In this document: piece after piece, positions 12,760-25,344 of the stretch | Numbering within the stretch: position 1 is the stretch's first letter | Layout: the number at the start of each line of letters is the position of its first letter | Notes under the pieces: model-generated | What the model was told of the DNA's origin: nothing | Databases searched by the model: none | What the model saw: the letters and a program-made list of their open reading frames with translations, nothing else | Program-made: the position numbers and the translations under genes | Origin: Harmothoe impar | Taxonomy: Eukaryota; Annelida; Polychaeta; Phyllodocida; Polynoidae | Direction: 5' to 3' | NCBI GenBank assembly: GCA_947462335.1 | Contig: OX381707.1 | Span: 60,737,773-60,801,772, forward strand | DNA length: 64,000 nucleotides

Positions 12760-14030
12760 GTGGGGTTCCTTGGCTCCCAGTGTGTGGATGATCGTTCATT
12801 TTGTGATAGAATGATATAATTTGGTCCCAACATACTTTGTAGGGTACTTTTTTATTTCAGGATGAGAGGCACCTGGAATTTTAAATTATTAGGTCCATAG
12901 GTGGGAATTATTGGGTCTAGTTTAAAAGCTCTAAATTCTGTATTGAATTTTACAGCAGACTCTCATATTTTAAAAACATTGAACATTCAATTGAAATGCA
13001 GCCTCACATGTTCTAATATTCTAATATGGACCTATTTTTACTTGATTTGCATAATTTGCATAAATGTGCTCCAAGTCTAGATTACAAGTTGAAATTTAGT
13101 TTATGGGCATAGTTTAGAGCACAAAATAATATGCAACTTATGCAAATGATGTTAAAGTAGGTCAGTATATTATGTATAGGGCTTCATTCTAGTTGAAGAT
13201 TGAACATATTCAAAATAGGAGAATCTACTTTAAGAAACAAAATAGATATTAGAACTTTTAAATTTGACCTAGATTCAGATGGTCCAAAGTGACCTACTAT
13301 TCAAAATTCCAGGTCCTCCCATTTCCCCCTCAAAACACACATAATGAAATATTGTTATGATGCAATGTTGCCTTGATGGTATGTATTTAGATTAAATTTA
13401 AACTTGTGATCTAGACTTGGAGCATGAATATGCAAATCATGCAAATAAGGTTTAAGTAGGTCAGTATATTTAAATTAGACAATTTTAGGACTTAGGGCAC
13501 ACACATATATATAGGGCTGCATTCAAATTGAAAATTCAATGTAATCAACCTAGGAGTCTGCAATATAGATTTTACAGCATTTAAATTTGACCTAGATTTA
13601 GACGGTCCAAAGTGACCTAACGATTCAAAGTTCTAGGTGCCTCTCATTTTTTTGCCAAAAAGGGATTTATCAAGGTATATGTTTACTAGCTTTTGTGCCT
13701 TTTTAACAAATGTAAACTTGTGATACCTATATGGAGCTCAATATGCAAATGAGGTTGAAGTAAGTTAGTATATCTATATTAGATAAGTGGAGCACCTAGG
13801 GCCTTTATGGGGATGTGTTCTGATTGGGAATTTAATGTCATTTAACAGAGGATGGTCCATTTAAAAAAAACAATGGACAATTTATAGATTTTTAAATGGC
13901 TGATAAAATCAAATCAAAATTCCAGGTGCCTCCCATCTTAATATGAAAAAGTATCATACAAAGTATGTCCGGACCAAATTATATATGCTTCTATCACAAA
14001 ATGAACGATCATATTGCTAAGGAACCCCAC
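12760..14030. mobile_element. Non-autonomous TA-flanked DNA transposon with long inverted repeats
   Basis: The ends GTGGGGTTCCTT and AAGGAACCCCAC are inverted and flanked by TA on both sides. The similarity extends inward about 150 bases with mismatches: GATCGTTCATTTTGTGATAG at 12789 is mirrored near 13995, and AGGCACCTGGAATTTT at 12868 is mirrored near 13925. The AT-rich interior has several loose direct repeats containing TATGCAAAT and AGTAGGTCAGTATAT. No transposase is present. The features fit a Tc1/mariner-type MITE. Confidence 0.75.
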
Positions 14031-14032
14031 TA

Positions 14033-15400
14033 GGACCCTGGTATGTCAATATGACAACCCTGGATGGGGAATCCGATGACTGTGAATCAGATGACTAGCT
14101 GATAGTTTATATCTTCCTTTACAGTCTAGTTGGCTGTAGTCTACTTGCATATCCAAGCCATACAATTTCATAGGATTTATGAAGTGCTTTCCGATTGTCA
14201 GGTTACCTTCCTCCAAGAGATCCACATTACAATCCCCCATGACATACAGGTTCTAAGACATTGAAAAATACACCCACTTCACCGATGGGGGAAGGTATAG
14301 TGACTGCAGATGGGTCAAAAGCGACCTGGCGACCTGGGCTGTTTTGGAGGCGACTTTCGACCTAAAGCAATAATATAAGCGACCTGGCGACTTTTGGACA
14401 AAATTTACAATAGAATAAAGGGTCCAAAAAAGCGACTTTTCGACCTGGACCCCTTAATTTCAATGACTTTCCGACCTCAGGGGGGACCCCTCTGGACCCC
14501 CAAGGTAGGGTGTGTGTGGGGGGGGGGGGGCGGGGGGTGTCTGTATGCATTGAGTACGAGTAGTATTGGTTACGTGATATGCAAATATGCAAAGGTGACC
14601 TAATTAGATTGGAAGATATAAATGTCTGTGCATTTCTTTTGTTTTGATTCGTCGATCGTCTTTATCTTTTGTTATTGCAAATAGCACACGGAAACGTACT
14701 CGGAAACCTACACTGTCTTTTAACTGGGCTGCTCCGTACATGTTTCCATGCACACTTAGTGACCCCACCTAGAAAAGTGACAGCACGTGCCTTAGCAGCG
14801 TTAAAGTCCAAGATGTCATACACATATGACCTGGCATGAAGCCGTCCTATATTTGCTGGAATTGTGTTAGTAGACTCGTAATTCCTGTTCACTCTATGTT
14901 GTTCTGAGGGTATTTTTCACATGGGCAAATCACACATGGACAAATCTATTTAAGGAAATCTCAATGATTGGGGAAATGAGTCATATTCGGACAGCTGGCA
15001 TCCACACTCTTGATTTTACTGGTACTGTGGAGAGTAGTTATTGTTTTTGCAGGTTGACATAGTTCTTATATGATTTTTTGTCAGGTGAGAACAGCTGTCT
15101 CAAAGTCATTTTAAAAGCCTGAATACCGCCTGGTGGCCAAAAACACCCCCGCAGTTGAACTATGGTCCCTATTTTCGCCCACCCTGACAACTAAGGATGA
15201 ATACAAAATAGACCTACAGTTAATATACTAGGCACAACCTGAATTTTAATGGAATTTTAATGGAACATGATAAACCCTAGACAACTGGTGAGTGATATTC
15301 ATACAATAACTCGAGGCCTTCTTAAGTCATTCTCAACAGAGTTAGTGGTCTCTTAATGAATGAGTAAATTAACACCTGATTTGGATAGCTTGGGCCACAC
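14033..15400. other. Non-coding region
   Basis: Spacer with a G-rich homopolymer near 14520 and no convincing coding exon, RNA gene or repeat terminus. Confidence 0.5.
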
Positions 15401-16778
15401 CCCAGCCAACACACCCAAATGGGCCCCATATGGGCGTGTCTCTGGGTACCATGGGCTAGCCCATATCTGGGTATTAACTGGTAATTGTCTGGGCTTCCAG
15501 ATGGGGCCCATCTGGGCTCAGCCCAGAATATCAACATGTCATGTTTGCACTGCAAATCCTTCAATTCATACTCATTTCTGAAAATATTCAATTAATTTAC
15601 ATTTTAAATTGACAGTATATGTGTTTTTGTAAAAGTGGGTTTCATCTGGGTTGGAAATGGGCAAACTTAAGCTTGGCAAAGGTATCCCTGGGTTTCCCAT
15701 GGGCTCAGCATGGGCATCCAGATAGGGCCCAGGTGGGCTGAGCCCGGGGAGCCCATGTACTGAACCTAGTTTTTAATGGATTTCTTGCATTGCAGATAAT
15801 TTAATTTATCCTCACTTGTCCTTTTTTTCTAAGAAATGCAAGTTCAGATTATTTTTCTCATGCTATGTTGTCTACCTGGGTTTCACCTGGGCTAGAGCTG
15901 GGCTAAGTGGGCTGAAGTCTGCATGGGGTTTCCATGGGCTTGGTGTGGGTTGCCAGGTGGGCCCCATGTGGGCCAACCCACCACCTTCACTTTCTGGGCT
16001 AATTCTACCAACTTTCATGATTACGTTTCAAAGACCTTTCCCCAAAAGAGCGGGGTTCACCTGGGCTAGGCCTGGGCTAAGTGGGCAAGTATTGTTCCTG
16101 AGCTTACCACTAGATGTCATCATTGAGAGTACATAAATTCACAATTCCTTTAAAACCATTGAAATGGTACAGTTTTCACATTACATTCATATTATACGAA
16201 ATTGTCTACACAAGTTTGCATACGAATAGAGAAACGAGGAGCATTCTGATACTGACACCTTTCCCCAGAATATGATCATAGTACATATTCCCAGGGCTCC
16301 CTCAGGTATCACTATCAGACTCAGGAACTCTGACTGTGTCACCCAATGTGATCAGAGTTGTAGTTAGTCAAAGGATGCATTTTGCTTCTCCTCCTTAAAT
16401 AAAGGGATGACGCTAAATGCAGATAAATTAATTGACCCACTTGAATACTTGTTGGTAACTACTCTTCACATACACTGTATGGTCATCAACTACATAACAA
16501 CTATGCTTATAGCTAAAGAAAATGTTGTGTCTGTCCCCCCAGTCCCCAGCCCCCATCCCCCCCCGCCCCCAATTATGTGTTCCCCAAATAAAGGGGCCCA
16601 CCTGGGTCCCACTTAGATCTGAACAGGGCCAGCCCACTTCAAACCTGGGCAAGCCCATCTGGGCCCCACCTGATAGCCCCGGTCAAAATGAAGTGGCCCC
16701 AGATGGGCAGCCCATATGGGCCCCATAAGGCAGCCCATCTGTGACCCATCTAGGGCCCACTAGGGTGTGTTGGCTGGG
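15401..16778. mobile_element. Non-autonomous DNA transposon, CCCAGCC-ended, copy 2
   Basis: The ends CCCAGCCAACACACC and GGTGTGTTGGCTGGG are inverted. Internal subterminal GGGCCC/CTGGGC units are in both orientations, as in the copy at 3775. The flanks carry AC rather than TA, so the duplication may have decayed. No coding capacity. Confidence 0.7.
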
Positions 16779-17039
16779 ACCTAATCATCAGCCTGTCAGC
16801 CCAGATTGGCCTTACAACACCTGTTGCCCTGCTCTGACATTACTATCTTAGAAAATAAAATTTCGCCCGCTTGCGCCATATATTCAAAGGTAAAAGCCGT
16901 AGATCAATTTTTTATCGGTGTGGCCTAATAATGCAAATTCAATTCTTCCCATGAAAAGTGGTTGGGGAGGTATTCGAACCTGTGTCAGTTAATTAACATT
17001 GTGTGATCGCCCACCAATCGAATACTGTAAACTATTTTA

Positions 17040-17108
17040 TTTCGCGCTGTACATATTTTCGCGGATTTCACGGATTTTAAAATCCGCGAAAATATGTACA
17101 GAGCGAAA
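17040..17108. repeat. 28-29 bp inverted repeat (TTTCGC element remnant)
   Basis: The arms 17040-17068 and 17080-17108 are reverse complements with one mismatch (core ACATATTTTCGCGGATTT). Related fragments (AAAATCCGCGAAAAT) follow to about 17200. It is probably a MITE remnant lying next to the end of the Ngaro-like element. Confidence 0.75.
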
Positions 17109-17223
17109 ATTTGTCCTTAGTGGGTATACCATATGTCAAAATCCGCGAATTTAAATCCCAGCGAAATGGTACATTTGATAAAATCCGCGAAAATTTATAC
17201 CAGCAAAAATATCTACGCACTAG

Positions 17224-17351
17224 CGCTCCCCGCGAAAGAACAGATGAGGCAGTGGCTTGGAGTATTTTAAGTTTAATGATTGATAAACTTAATATGATCT
17301 TATAATACCTTGATATAATAGTATACACATGAATATATGAGTGATAACGTG
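17224..17351 (-). repeat. Split direct repeat B2
   Basis: 128-base terminal copy of the B repeat, forming the 3' end of the element in minus orientation. Confidence 0.9.
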
Positions 17352-17444
17352 GTCACTCCTACCTGAGTGATTATGAAATATGTAGATATACAATATTGAG
17401 TTTGTTGATTGTTTAACATGATTGTTAAAAGGTGGGTGGGCGGG

Positions 17445-17661
17445 GAGAAAAAGGGTGAGAGGTGTTGGTCCTCTGACGACGACAGGTGGAATAAAGTTTA
17501 TACCGGTATGTAGTGTAGAGGTGAAGGTCACTTGTGAGTTTATACAATGACCGGTAGGTGGAGTACCTGTAGGTACATATTATAGTTGTAGGGGTTCATT
17601 TGTTACCCGCCAGGGGGCGCCAGTGCCCCGTCCCTCTCCCAAGTCTGGGCAGTGACAGCAT
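17445..17661 (-). repeat. Split direct repeat A2
   Basis: Second copy of the 217-base A repeat. It lies 6 bases from B1 and about 93 bases from B2. Confidence 0.95.
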
Positions 17662-17667
17662 CACTAT

Positions 17668-17801
17668 CGCTCCCCGCGAAAGAACAAATGAGGCAGTGGC
17701 TTGGAGTATTTTAAGTTTAATGATTGATAAACTTAATATGATTTTATAATACCTTGATATAATAGTACATGTATACACATGAATATATGAGTGATAACGT
17801 G
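17668..17801 (-). repeat. Split direct repeat B1
   Basis: 134-base repeat after the recombinase gene. It matches B2 apart from a few substitutions and a 6-base insertion (within GTACATGTATAC). Confidence 0.9.
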
Positions 17802-18001
17802 CCAAACTGCCATGTTAATGTTTATGTTGGGATGGTGGGAGGGTGTAAATTATTTTTAAAAAAATTTTTGGTGTAAATTATTAAATTTTGCTTTATAAGC
17901 TGATGTAGTTGATTGTTTGTGACATTTGTTGTGGTCTGGTTGTTGGACTGTCAGTGTTGTCACTTCTGTACTGCTCTGGCGAGAGCCCGGGATACCTTGT
18001 G

Positions 18002-18930
18002 CTAGTTTGTATCGATATATATCTGGTGGGCGGTGGACTTCCAGCCCCCGAATTGTTTGATGGCCAGCTCGTCACACCCGTGTAAGTGGGCCTGGGTGGC
18101 TGTTGCCTTGCGTATGCTGTGTAGTGACCACAGCTTGTGTGCCTTTCCTAAGTCTCTTAGCGCCGATTTCCAGATACGTTCTATGAAGGAGACTGGAAGA
18201 GGGCGCCCTCCCCGCCCATTATGAACGGGTCTTGTTTTGATGTCGTGGGTGCTGCTGCTATGATTGTTTTTATGGCGGCGACGGGGCACATCGAGGAGCC
18301 GGGGACTTTGGGTACTGTAACCACCCTTTTTTCCCCGGCCCGTTGTAGATTCTTTGCTGCTTTTATGATAAATGTGGCTGAGTTCTTGTTGATCCTTACA
18401 TCCCCTCTGGTGAGGTTCCTGATGGGGCTGAACTTTTTCACGGTCCTGGGTGCCATCTCCCCTTGTCTCATTGCCGTGAAGAACATGATTCTTATGGCAG
18501 CTGCTACCACTGGCTGTTGCAGTCTCCTTTCGATGTGTCTCACTATGGTCTTTAATGACCGAATGTCTATTGGTTTCTTTGTCTTCGGTGTGTATTTCTT
18601 GTTTCTGGCTACTGCCTCCAGGGCGCGCTTCACCCTGGGGTGATATATGCCGGCTCTCACACCGTCCACCAGATTGACGTACTGGCGGACGTGCGAGATG
18701 TAGTTGGCTATCGTCTTTGGAGAGCTGACGTGTTGTACTAGGTACTCCACGAATGCACAAACCATCATGTGGGACGGCCTCCTGGGGTTGAAGCCTGCCC
18801 TTCTGGCGAAGGCCAGGTATGTTGAGACTGCGCCCCTGTGACTCCTCCATGTGGCCGGGGCCCTGGACTGGCGCTGGCGATCGGCGGCTTGGTCCAGCAG
18901 CGAGCTTACGGCCGGATCTGCAGAAGACAG
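18002..18930 (-). pseudogene. Tyrosine recombinase of Ngaro-like element, frameshifted
   Basis: The N-terminal SAM-like region (RSHRGAVSTYLAFARRAGF) and the catalytic-domain start with the first Arg box (FFTAMRQGEMAPRT) and TRGDVRI run in one frame from about 18930 to 18181. The box II part (SLHSIRKATATQAHLHG, GGWKS, final Tyr in HQIYID) continues in another frame from about 18185 to 18002. A one-base shift therefore separates Arg1 from the His-x-x-Arg and Tyr nucleophile. The enzyme would circularise and integrate element cDNA; as read here it is broken, or there is a sequencing error. Confidence 0.8.
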
Positions 18931-20701
18931 GGGAGGCGGTCATGTCAAGTGCATATGTACATGGTACCACAGGGGCAAGGTCATACAGTTCAATCTGGAG
19001 GCGGGCCCTTTCTTTGTCTGCCTCTGACAGGTGTGCCCTACTTAATGCATCAGCTAGTGTGTTCCTATCTCCTGCAATGTGGCAATATGATATTTGAATG
19101 CCTAGGAGAGCCTGGAGCATCCAGGCCCCTCTGGCGGCCTCTAATAGTACTTTGTTATTGCCCCGCCCTGACTGCATGACTTGCACTGCTGACAGGTTGT
19201 CACAGTGCACTAGTATGTGTCCACCCTTGTCCCCCTTTTTTACTAGGGTGTGGAGGGCTATGAGGATGTTGATCCCTTCTAGCTCTGTAATGTTGTTAAC
19301 TGGGTCTTTAATGGGGGCTACTTGGGCTGCGTACGCCACCAATCCATCTGACCCCCCAATGCCTGAGAGGCAGGCATCTACCGTAATTTCTTTTGTTGGG
19401 GCTGGTTTGGGAATGGCTGACCTGCCATTCCAATCACTGCAGAATTGGTCAAACCAGTCCAAGTCCTTACGCATTTCAGGGGTTACTCGTGTTTTGTTGC
19501 CTGTCATCTCCCGGAGGGCCTCCAGTAGGCCACTGACAAACAGACGGGCTGGTGGGACACATTTTGCGACGAACACCAGGCAGCCAATCAAAGATTGTAG
19601 CTGCTTCTTGTTTGCATTGTCTTTTCTTTTGAAAACTTTCACTTTCTTAATAACTTGACACAACTTGTCCTCCGGGATGGATAGGGTCATGTTTGTAGCT
19701 GAAATCATGATGCCTAGCCATTTGATGATTTGTGCTGGAGGTTGGGCCTTATCCTTGGCCTCAGGTAGGCCCAGCTGGCAGAGGAGCTGCTTAGCTCTTG
19801 TGTAGTCTGCCCATGCCTTTTCTTTTGTTGGGGAAATTATGATGAGGTCGTCCAAGTACATTTTCCCTTTAATTCCCTCCCTGTATAGAATGTCAACTAT
19901 AGCGTTGGCGACCCTTTGCATGTGCATGCTGGATGTACGGCAACCGAACGGCATGCTCTGGTCACAATAGTATTGGCCCTGCCATTTGAGGCACAGGAGG
20001 GGCCAATCTAGGGGGTCCGCCCTCAGGCATTTATATGCGCGTGCGATGTCTAGTGTGCTCATATATGCCGTGGGTCCTATGTCCAGGAGGTCTGAGACAA
20101 ATGCCTCAACTGTGGGGAGGCTGTGTTGACGCGGGGTGCCAAATATGGAGTTTTTGATAATGAACGCGTTGATGGAGGATGCGCTCGGGTGAGTCATGTC
20201 AGCTATGATTCGTCTATTGTGGGCTTCCCTTTTTGGCCTGGTCATTAGGGGTGAACAATGGTTCCACTGTTCAAATATGGGGGTGGGGCTGGGACCTAAC
20301 ATGCACCCGTGCTTCATTTCTGTGTCGAAAAATTCCTGCACCTGTGTGGGGAACTTCTCTGCACTGGGGTGGTTGCTTTCTGGGTCAAGGTGTGATGTCG
20401 GGCCCATGTACCCCAATGGGAACCCATACCGTAAGAAATCGAGCAGTTCCCTATCCGCGTGTGTATCTTGTAGATACCTGTCCCAGTTCTGGAGGTCGAG
20501 GTCACTGTCCACTTGCATTTTTGCGCTCATGCAATTTGGGAGACCTGTTTTCTTTACCGCCTCATATATGCTAATCGTGTGGGCGGTCTGGCCCACTTGG
20601 GTCATGTTGGGCCAGCACTGTTGGCGGTGGGACTTGAATACACGTGGGTGAGTATCGGGGACAATGTCTGTAGTATTGCTCTCACAGGTTGCCCTTAACA
20701 C
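18915..20701 (-). CDS. Reverse transcriptase-RNase H of Ngaro-like element
   Basis: An open frame encodes a DIRS-group reverse transcriptase: motif A (STLDIARAYKC), motif B (MPFGCRTSSMH), catalytic YLDD in motif C, then KWLGIMIS. The RNase H part has VDACLSGIGG, E in TELEGIN, HCDNLSAVQ and the terminal HIAGDRNTLADALSRAH. The first ATG is at 20701, but similarity-like sequence (PDFNVLRA) begins slightly upstream. Translation may therefore start by another route from the gag message. The frame stays open to 18002, but below about 18930 it is out of register with the recombinase and not meaningful until about 18180. Confidence 0.85.
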
Positions 20702-21223
20702 ATTGAAGTCTGGGAGTATGTGTATTTACCTGCTGTGTTTTGAGTGTCCGGAGCGTCACTGGTGGAGGGAGGTTGTTGTTGTCGGGGAGCGGTAGCGGGG
20801 GCGGTGGGAGGCGGGCCGGGGCCGGGCCGGACGATCGGGCTTGGACCGGCCCCGCCGGGGCCCCTGGCCGCCACGGCCGCCGTGTGCTCATTGCCTGTGT
20901 CGTATGTGTCAATGTCCGTGTTGTGGGTTGGTTTTAATTCGGGCTGTTTATGTGAAACATGCAGGTTTCCGAATCTGGTTGTTGTGTGAATGACGAACGG
21001 AGAGCCGAGTCCGCCATGTTGGACCTCGTGTGAAGTCTCGGGTGCGCGAGACGCCGATTTGCGTGTGTGTGGGCGGGGCTTGCTCCGCGGAGCGTGGTTT
21101 GTTTACGCTGCGGAGGAGCACGTGGCGCACGTGGGCTTGTTGATGTTATTGTGGTGTGTGTGGATGCGGGTCTCGGGGAGGGCGGGGGCGGTGGCCCGAT
21201 GGGGTGCGGGTCGGCGCCGTGTA

Positions 21224-22668
21224 TTAGTTTTTTGGAGCCCGCTCCGTGTTTTCCCGTTTATCGTTGTTTCTACGTGCGGGCCATTCCCCTTTAATGTCCT
21301 TTACCTTCCTATCACATTGCGTGATGCCATGGTGGCATTCTTTCCCCAGCGAGTCACAATACCCGCAGAAGTGTAGCAGGCCGTCATGATGCGCTCTGTG
21401 TCCGCACCCTGCCCTGGAGTTAAATGCTCGGCATAGTGCCGTGCCTTTACTTTCGGTATCCTCGCCGGGGGCGTCTTGGCCTCTGGCGGGGGTTCTGCTG
21501 GGGGGTTTGTATTTATCCTGTCCCGGGGCAATGCATGTGAGGAACCGCTCGTTCTGTATGAGCTGGTACTCCTCCCATTCATAGTCCTCCCTCTCTATAC
21601 TATCCCATACTGCCTGCGACCACGCCAATACATCATCCCAGTTGCGTGACTTTGCATCATGCGTGACCTCCTCCAGGTGACGCGTGATGTGGTCTCTGTC
21701 CTGGGGGTGGTATGCCCCAGGGCGGTGGAGGAGCCTCATGGTGGCCTCGATGTATTCTAACCTGGTCATTTTGGTTCTAGCCTCGAGCTTCTGTTTGAGA
21801 GAGTTGCAGCCCCTCCTGATCATATACATGTATGGCTTAAATATGGGGTGGTCACAGGTGGGATCGAAGGGATCTGCTTACCATGGTGCTGGTGTCTGTA
21901 TTCCTCCTCGTCGAGGTGCTGCTGTATGTAGTGCTGTGTGCCTGCCGCGGCCTTGAGGCGGCGTGGCGCGTCGATGTTTACGCGCGGCGCGTGTGCCGAG
22001 GCGTCCCGGGCGGGGCGCGCTGACTGGGGCGTAGAGGATGCCGCTGGCCTGCCCGGCCAGGGCGGCACCGTAGACGGGCGGCGTTCCCTGCGCCTGCCCC
22101 GAGGCGCTGGGTGCCGGGGAGGGGGGAAGTCCTCCTCCTGGTAGCTGTCGCTGAAGACGGGTTCCTCGTCGTCCGTAGGGTAAGCACGCCGGGGGTGCTA
22201 TGTCCTATCGGGGGGGGGTCTGTTGGCGAGCTGGTCCATCTGTTTGGTCATCCTCCTGACGTCGCCGCGTAGAGCCTGCATTTCGTACTCCATGTCGTCC
22301 ATCCTGGAGCCTGCCAGTGACGAGCTACCTGTGTGGTTGCTGCGCCGTGACCCCGCTCGGCTGGAGCTTGACCTGGGGGTACGCCGGTGGCGTGAGGCTG
22401 ATTTTGACACTGAGCGGGACATGGACCGTGACTCCATGCGGGTTTTTCTGGGGAAGTCGATCTCTGTGTCGTCCCGTGAGGCCTCATCCACGGTTTCAAA
22501 CTCCTCCATATCGATTGTGTCTTGTAGGGCCGTGCGGCCGGATTCCTCGGTGGCGAGGTCGATACGTGAGAGGTCAGATATTGACAGGGTGTCATGGCTT
22601 CCCTGTGAGCCTGCAGTGGCGCCGCGTTCAGTGAGGCGCGACGCCGCTCGTGTCGACCTTCGGGGCAT
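21224..22668 (-). pseudogene. Ngaro-like gag, split across frames
   Basis: The 5' part (22668-22198) starts at an ATG and encodes a Ser/Arg-rich segment ending in a short coiled-coil-like stretch (MDDMEYEMQALRGDVRRMTK). The 3' part (to 21224) has a conserved gag core (DHPIFKPYMYMIRRGC) and a Cys/His cluster C-x9-C-x3-H-x7-H-x-C-x2-C-x7-H-x4-C. The middle (about 21880-22197) is proline-rich and runs in other frames, so at least two shifts or an unrecognised intron separate the pieces. The protein would package the element's RNA. Confidence 0.7.
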
Positions 22669-22797
22669 TTTTGATTATTTTGCCCGGAGATTATCCTGCG
22701 CGGTTGTGTGTGCTTGCAGGTCATCCAGGTGTAGTTGCTGTACCTGTATCTGTGATTCCACCCTAGTCCAAGCCATATGTGGCGGCCTGCCTGTAGA

Positions 22798-23014
22798 GAG
22801 AAAAAGGGTGAGAGGTGTTGGTCCTCTGACGACGACAGGTGGAATAAAGTTTATACCGGTATGTAGTGTAGAGGTGAAGGTCACTTGTGAGTTTATACAA
22901 TGACCGGTAGGTGGAGTACCTGTAGGTACATATTATAGTTGTAGGGGTTCATTTGTTACCCGCCAGGGGGCGCCAGTGCCCTGTCCCTCTCCCAAGTCTG
23001 GGCAGTGACAGCAT
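22798..23014 (-). repeat. Split direct repeat A1
   Basis: 217-base repeat at the 5' end of the Ngaro-like element (minus orientation). It matches A2 at 17445-17661 with one substitution. Confidence 0.95.
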
Positions 23015-24824
23015 TTAACAGTAGTTTGTTCGCTGCACATATTTTTGCAGCCCCTGCTCCGGTAAATTTCCTCACCCATAGATTAATTCACTAACCATAG
23101 GCAAAATGCAACATTCATAACCGTCTGATACTCTTTTTAACATTGCACTTGTAGTAGGCCTATACGATCAGATGACTGTGGATTTTCCTCCCTCCTCCTT
23201 TTCCAGTTAACCACTGCCTGTCGCCATTTTACTGCATATTTGCCAGCACTTGACGTATTTACCTCAGGCAAACGTATTTACCTACTCTCATTTCTATCTG
23301 TGCATCAGTCCACCCAGCCAACTCGTCTCACTAACTGTTACTATAACAGAGGAAAGAAAATGCCATTACACACGGAATGTTAATGTACACGGCGAGCGCA
23401 ATAAAGATGTAGAATGTGGTCTACCTAAAATACAGGAAGAGGACCCCCATGTAGCATGTATCCTGTTAGTATGAAAAGCACTGCAGGAGACGGTTGTGCA
23501 GGGTACAACTGAGAGCTCAAGGTTTATGTTAAGACAACATCTGAAGTGCCAGTGGAGTGTGTGCCATTACCACAGTGCCCTCTCGAAAATGCATATAGAA
23601 CGACAGTTCTGGCAGAGTTTCAAAAAGGATTCCCAAGTAGTATCTACAGAGGCGTATCGGAAAGATATCAATTGACAATTATTCTGCCGGTACACTAAAG
23701 ATGACGGTGAAGAAGTATTCCCCAGAGAATTCATGAAGCCAATGATCCAGATTATACTTTAAAAGATGGATGCTGCTAATTTACTAAGAGGCTCAACATA
23801 CTATTACTTTATTACAGTCGGTTTGCATATCAGATTGTACAAGTATCAGTTGGGGAAACAGTGAGGTGTGATGGCATTTTCTGGATATTGAGTTCTGGAC
23901 CTTGGAAACAGGGTCAGCCCCCTGGATATTAAGTTCCTAGACAATTACAATTACACAATTGACTTTCAAGAACAATTATTCTTTACTTCGATCAATGAGA
24001 TCCACAACTGGATTTATCAGAAGTTCAAATAATTTTCTCAGGGGGAGGGGGTGTGTGTTCCGACACAATTGAATTATGGATTGTACTATTCACTGATCCA
24101 GTTTGGCGAATGAACATATGAGAATGCCAAATGATTCAATATACGTTATGTTTATAAACCTTCATTAGCAGATGGCTTTCCAGTGCTGTATCACATTTGT
24201 ATTTGCAAAGGGTGGTTGTGGAACAAAAAGTGGATTGGTGTTCGCAAATTGCTCTATCACCTGGTTAGTCGGAAGTGGGGGGCACTCCCCTACTTAATGG
24301 GGGAAATTGGGTGTAGACCCCGCGATTCTAGGCATTCGTCGTTAACTTGTATAGCCTAAATATTGTACTTATTTAGACTATACATTTTCATATTTTATAT
24401 GTACCATCTGCATGTACTATTTTATATTCTTTGCCTGTTTTATATAATTTCATGGGCGATGTCCACCGATTAAGGTTTAGAAACTTGTCAAGGAAGATAG
24501 CACCATGACACTGTAGGCCTCTGAGAGTAACCATGTGAGCAGGTGGGGGAAAAAGATTTTATACCAAAAACACATTTTTTCTGGAGGTCGCCTCCAGAAT
24601 TGGTTTGTACAACAGTGTGACTGGATGAAACCTGATATCATTTTAATTTCGGCCACCCCTTTGGGTGTAGTGGTATGGTCCTGAGATATGCCCACAGGTT
24701 AGCTCAGTGCCAAATCATGAGTCAACATTTTCTGGAGGAGTCTGGGGTCCTGCTGCCCCTGCTCCTCCAGTGTGGAAGAAACTGCATAGCAATCAATTGT
24801 CAAAAAAGACTCTCACATAGATGA
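23015..24824. other. Non-coding region
   Basis: Flank of the Ngaro-like element. No convincing gene, RNA or repeat is seen. Confidence 0.5.
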
Positions 24825-25077
24825 GGCCAAATTTAAAAAAGGTTTGTTTCAGGTCACCCGACCAACCCTAGCAAAACAGGGCCGACCCTACGTTTTTTAT
24901 GCAATTTCGAAGAAAATTTGATATTTTTACACTTTTTGGGTCATTTTTAGAATTTCCATGGAGGATGGCTAGTACTTTCATGTTAAAAAAAATAAAAAAT
25001 TTTAAAAAGAATCCGACCTACCGCCCCTAGTCTTTCTGCCCATGTTACCTGAAACATATCTTTTATTTTTTTTGGCC
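24825..25077. mobile_element. Short MITE (GGCCAAA...TGTTTCAGGT ends)
   Basis: The left end begins GGCCAAATTTAAAAAAGG and contains TGTTTCAGGTCAC. The right end is the imperfect reverse complement (GTTACCTGAAACA...TTTGGCC). The interior is AT-rich with GGGCCGACCCT. A longer relative lies at 33361-34033. Confidence 0.6.
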
Positions 25078-25344
25078 TGAGTAGATTCTAGACAATTACA
25101 TGTCCAGCTATTTTCTTGACATGAGATGAATATTTCTGGCTGTGATGTCCAGTATTGGAATGGTGTGAGTCTCTCATCAATGTTAGATAAGCCTGATTGT
25201 CACTGGATGGTTGCCATGGCAACCCAAAGGAGTCAGCAGGTTCTGGAGATCAGATAGGAGGAGTGTCATAGCAACCATCACCTGATGGGGAGGATTGACC
25301 CCCATCCCCAGTGCCTGATCTGGAAGAGATTTTGAAGAAATAGA

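Larger units (their letters stand above)
17224..23014 (-). mobile_element. Ngaro/PAT-type tyrosine-recombinase retrotransposon
   Basis: On the minus strand the order is repeat A1 (23014-22798), gag, reverse transcriptase/RNase H, tyrosine recombinase, B1 (17801-17668), A2 (17661-17445), B2 (17351-17224). This A1-internal-B1-A2-B2 split direct repeat layout is diagnostic of Ngaro and PAT elements. These integrate with a tyrosine recombinase, not a DDE integrase, and lack the methyltransferase of true DIRS elements; none is seen here. A1 and A2 are both 217 bases and differ at a single position, implying a recent insertion. The gag and recombinase frames nevertheless carry shifts. Confidence 0.9.

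Noticed and set aside
16960..17000. B-box-like TTCGAA sequence as a tRNA gene
   Set aside because: The T-arm is imperfect and no cloverleaf can be built around it.
18181..18768. Plus-strand open frames opposite the Ngaro-like recombinase and reverse transcriptase
   Set aside because: They are antisense to clear catalytic domains and have no coding signature of their own.
20701..21223. Very GC-rich stretch between gag and reverse transcriptase as a CpG island of a host promoter
   Set aside because: It lies wholly inside the Ngaro-like element between its own genes, so it is better explained as element sequence.
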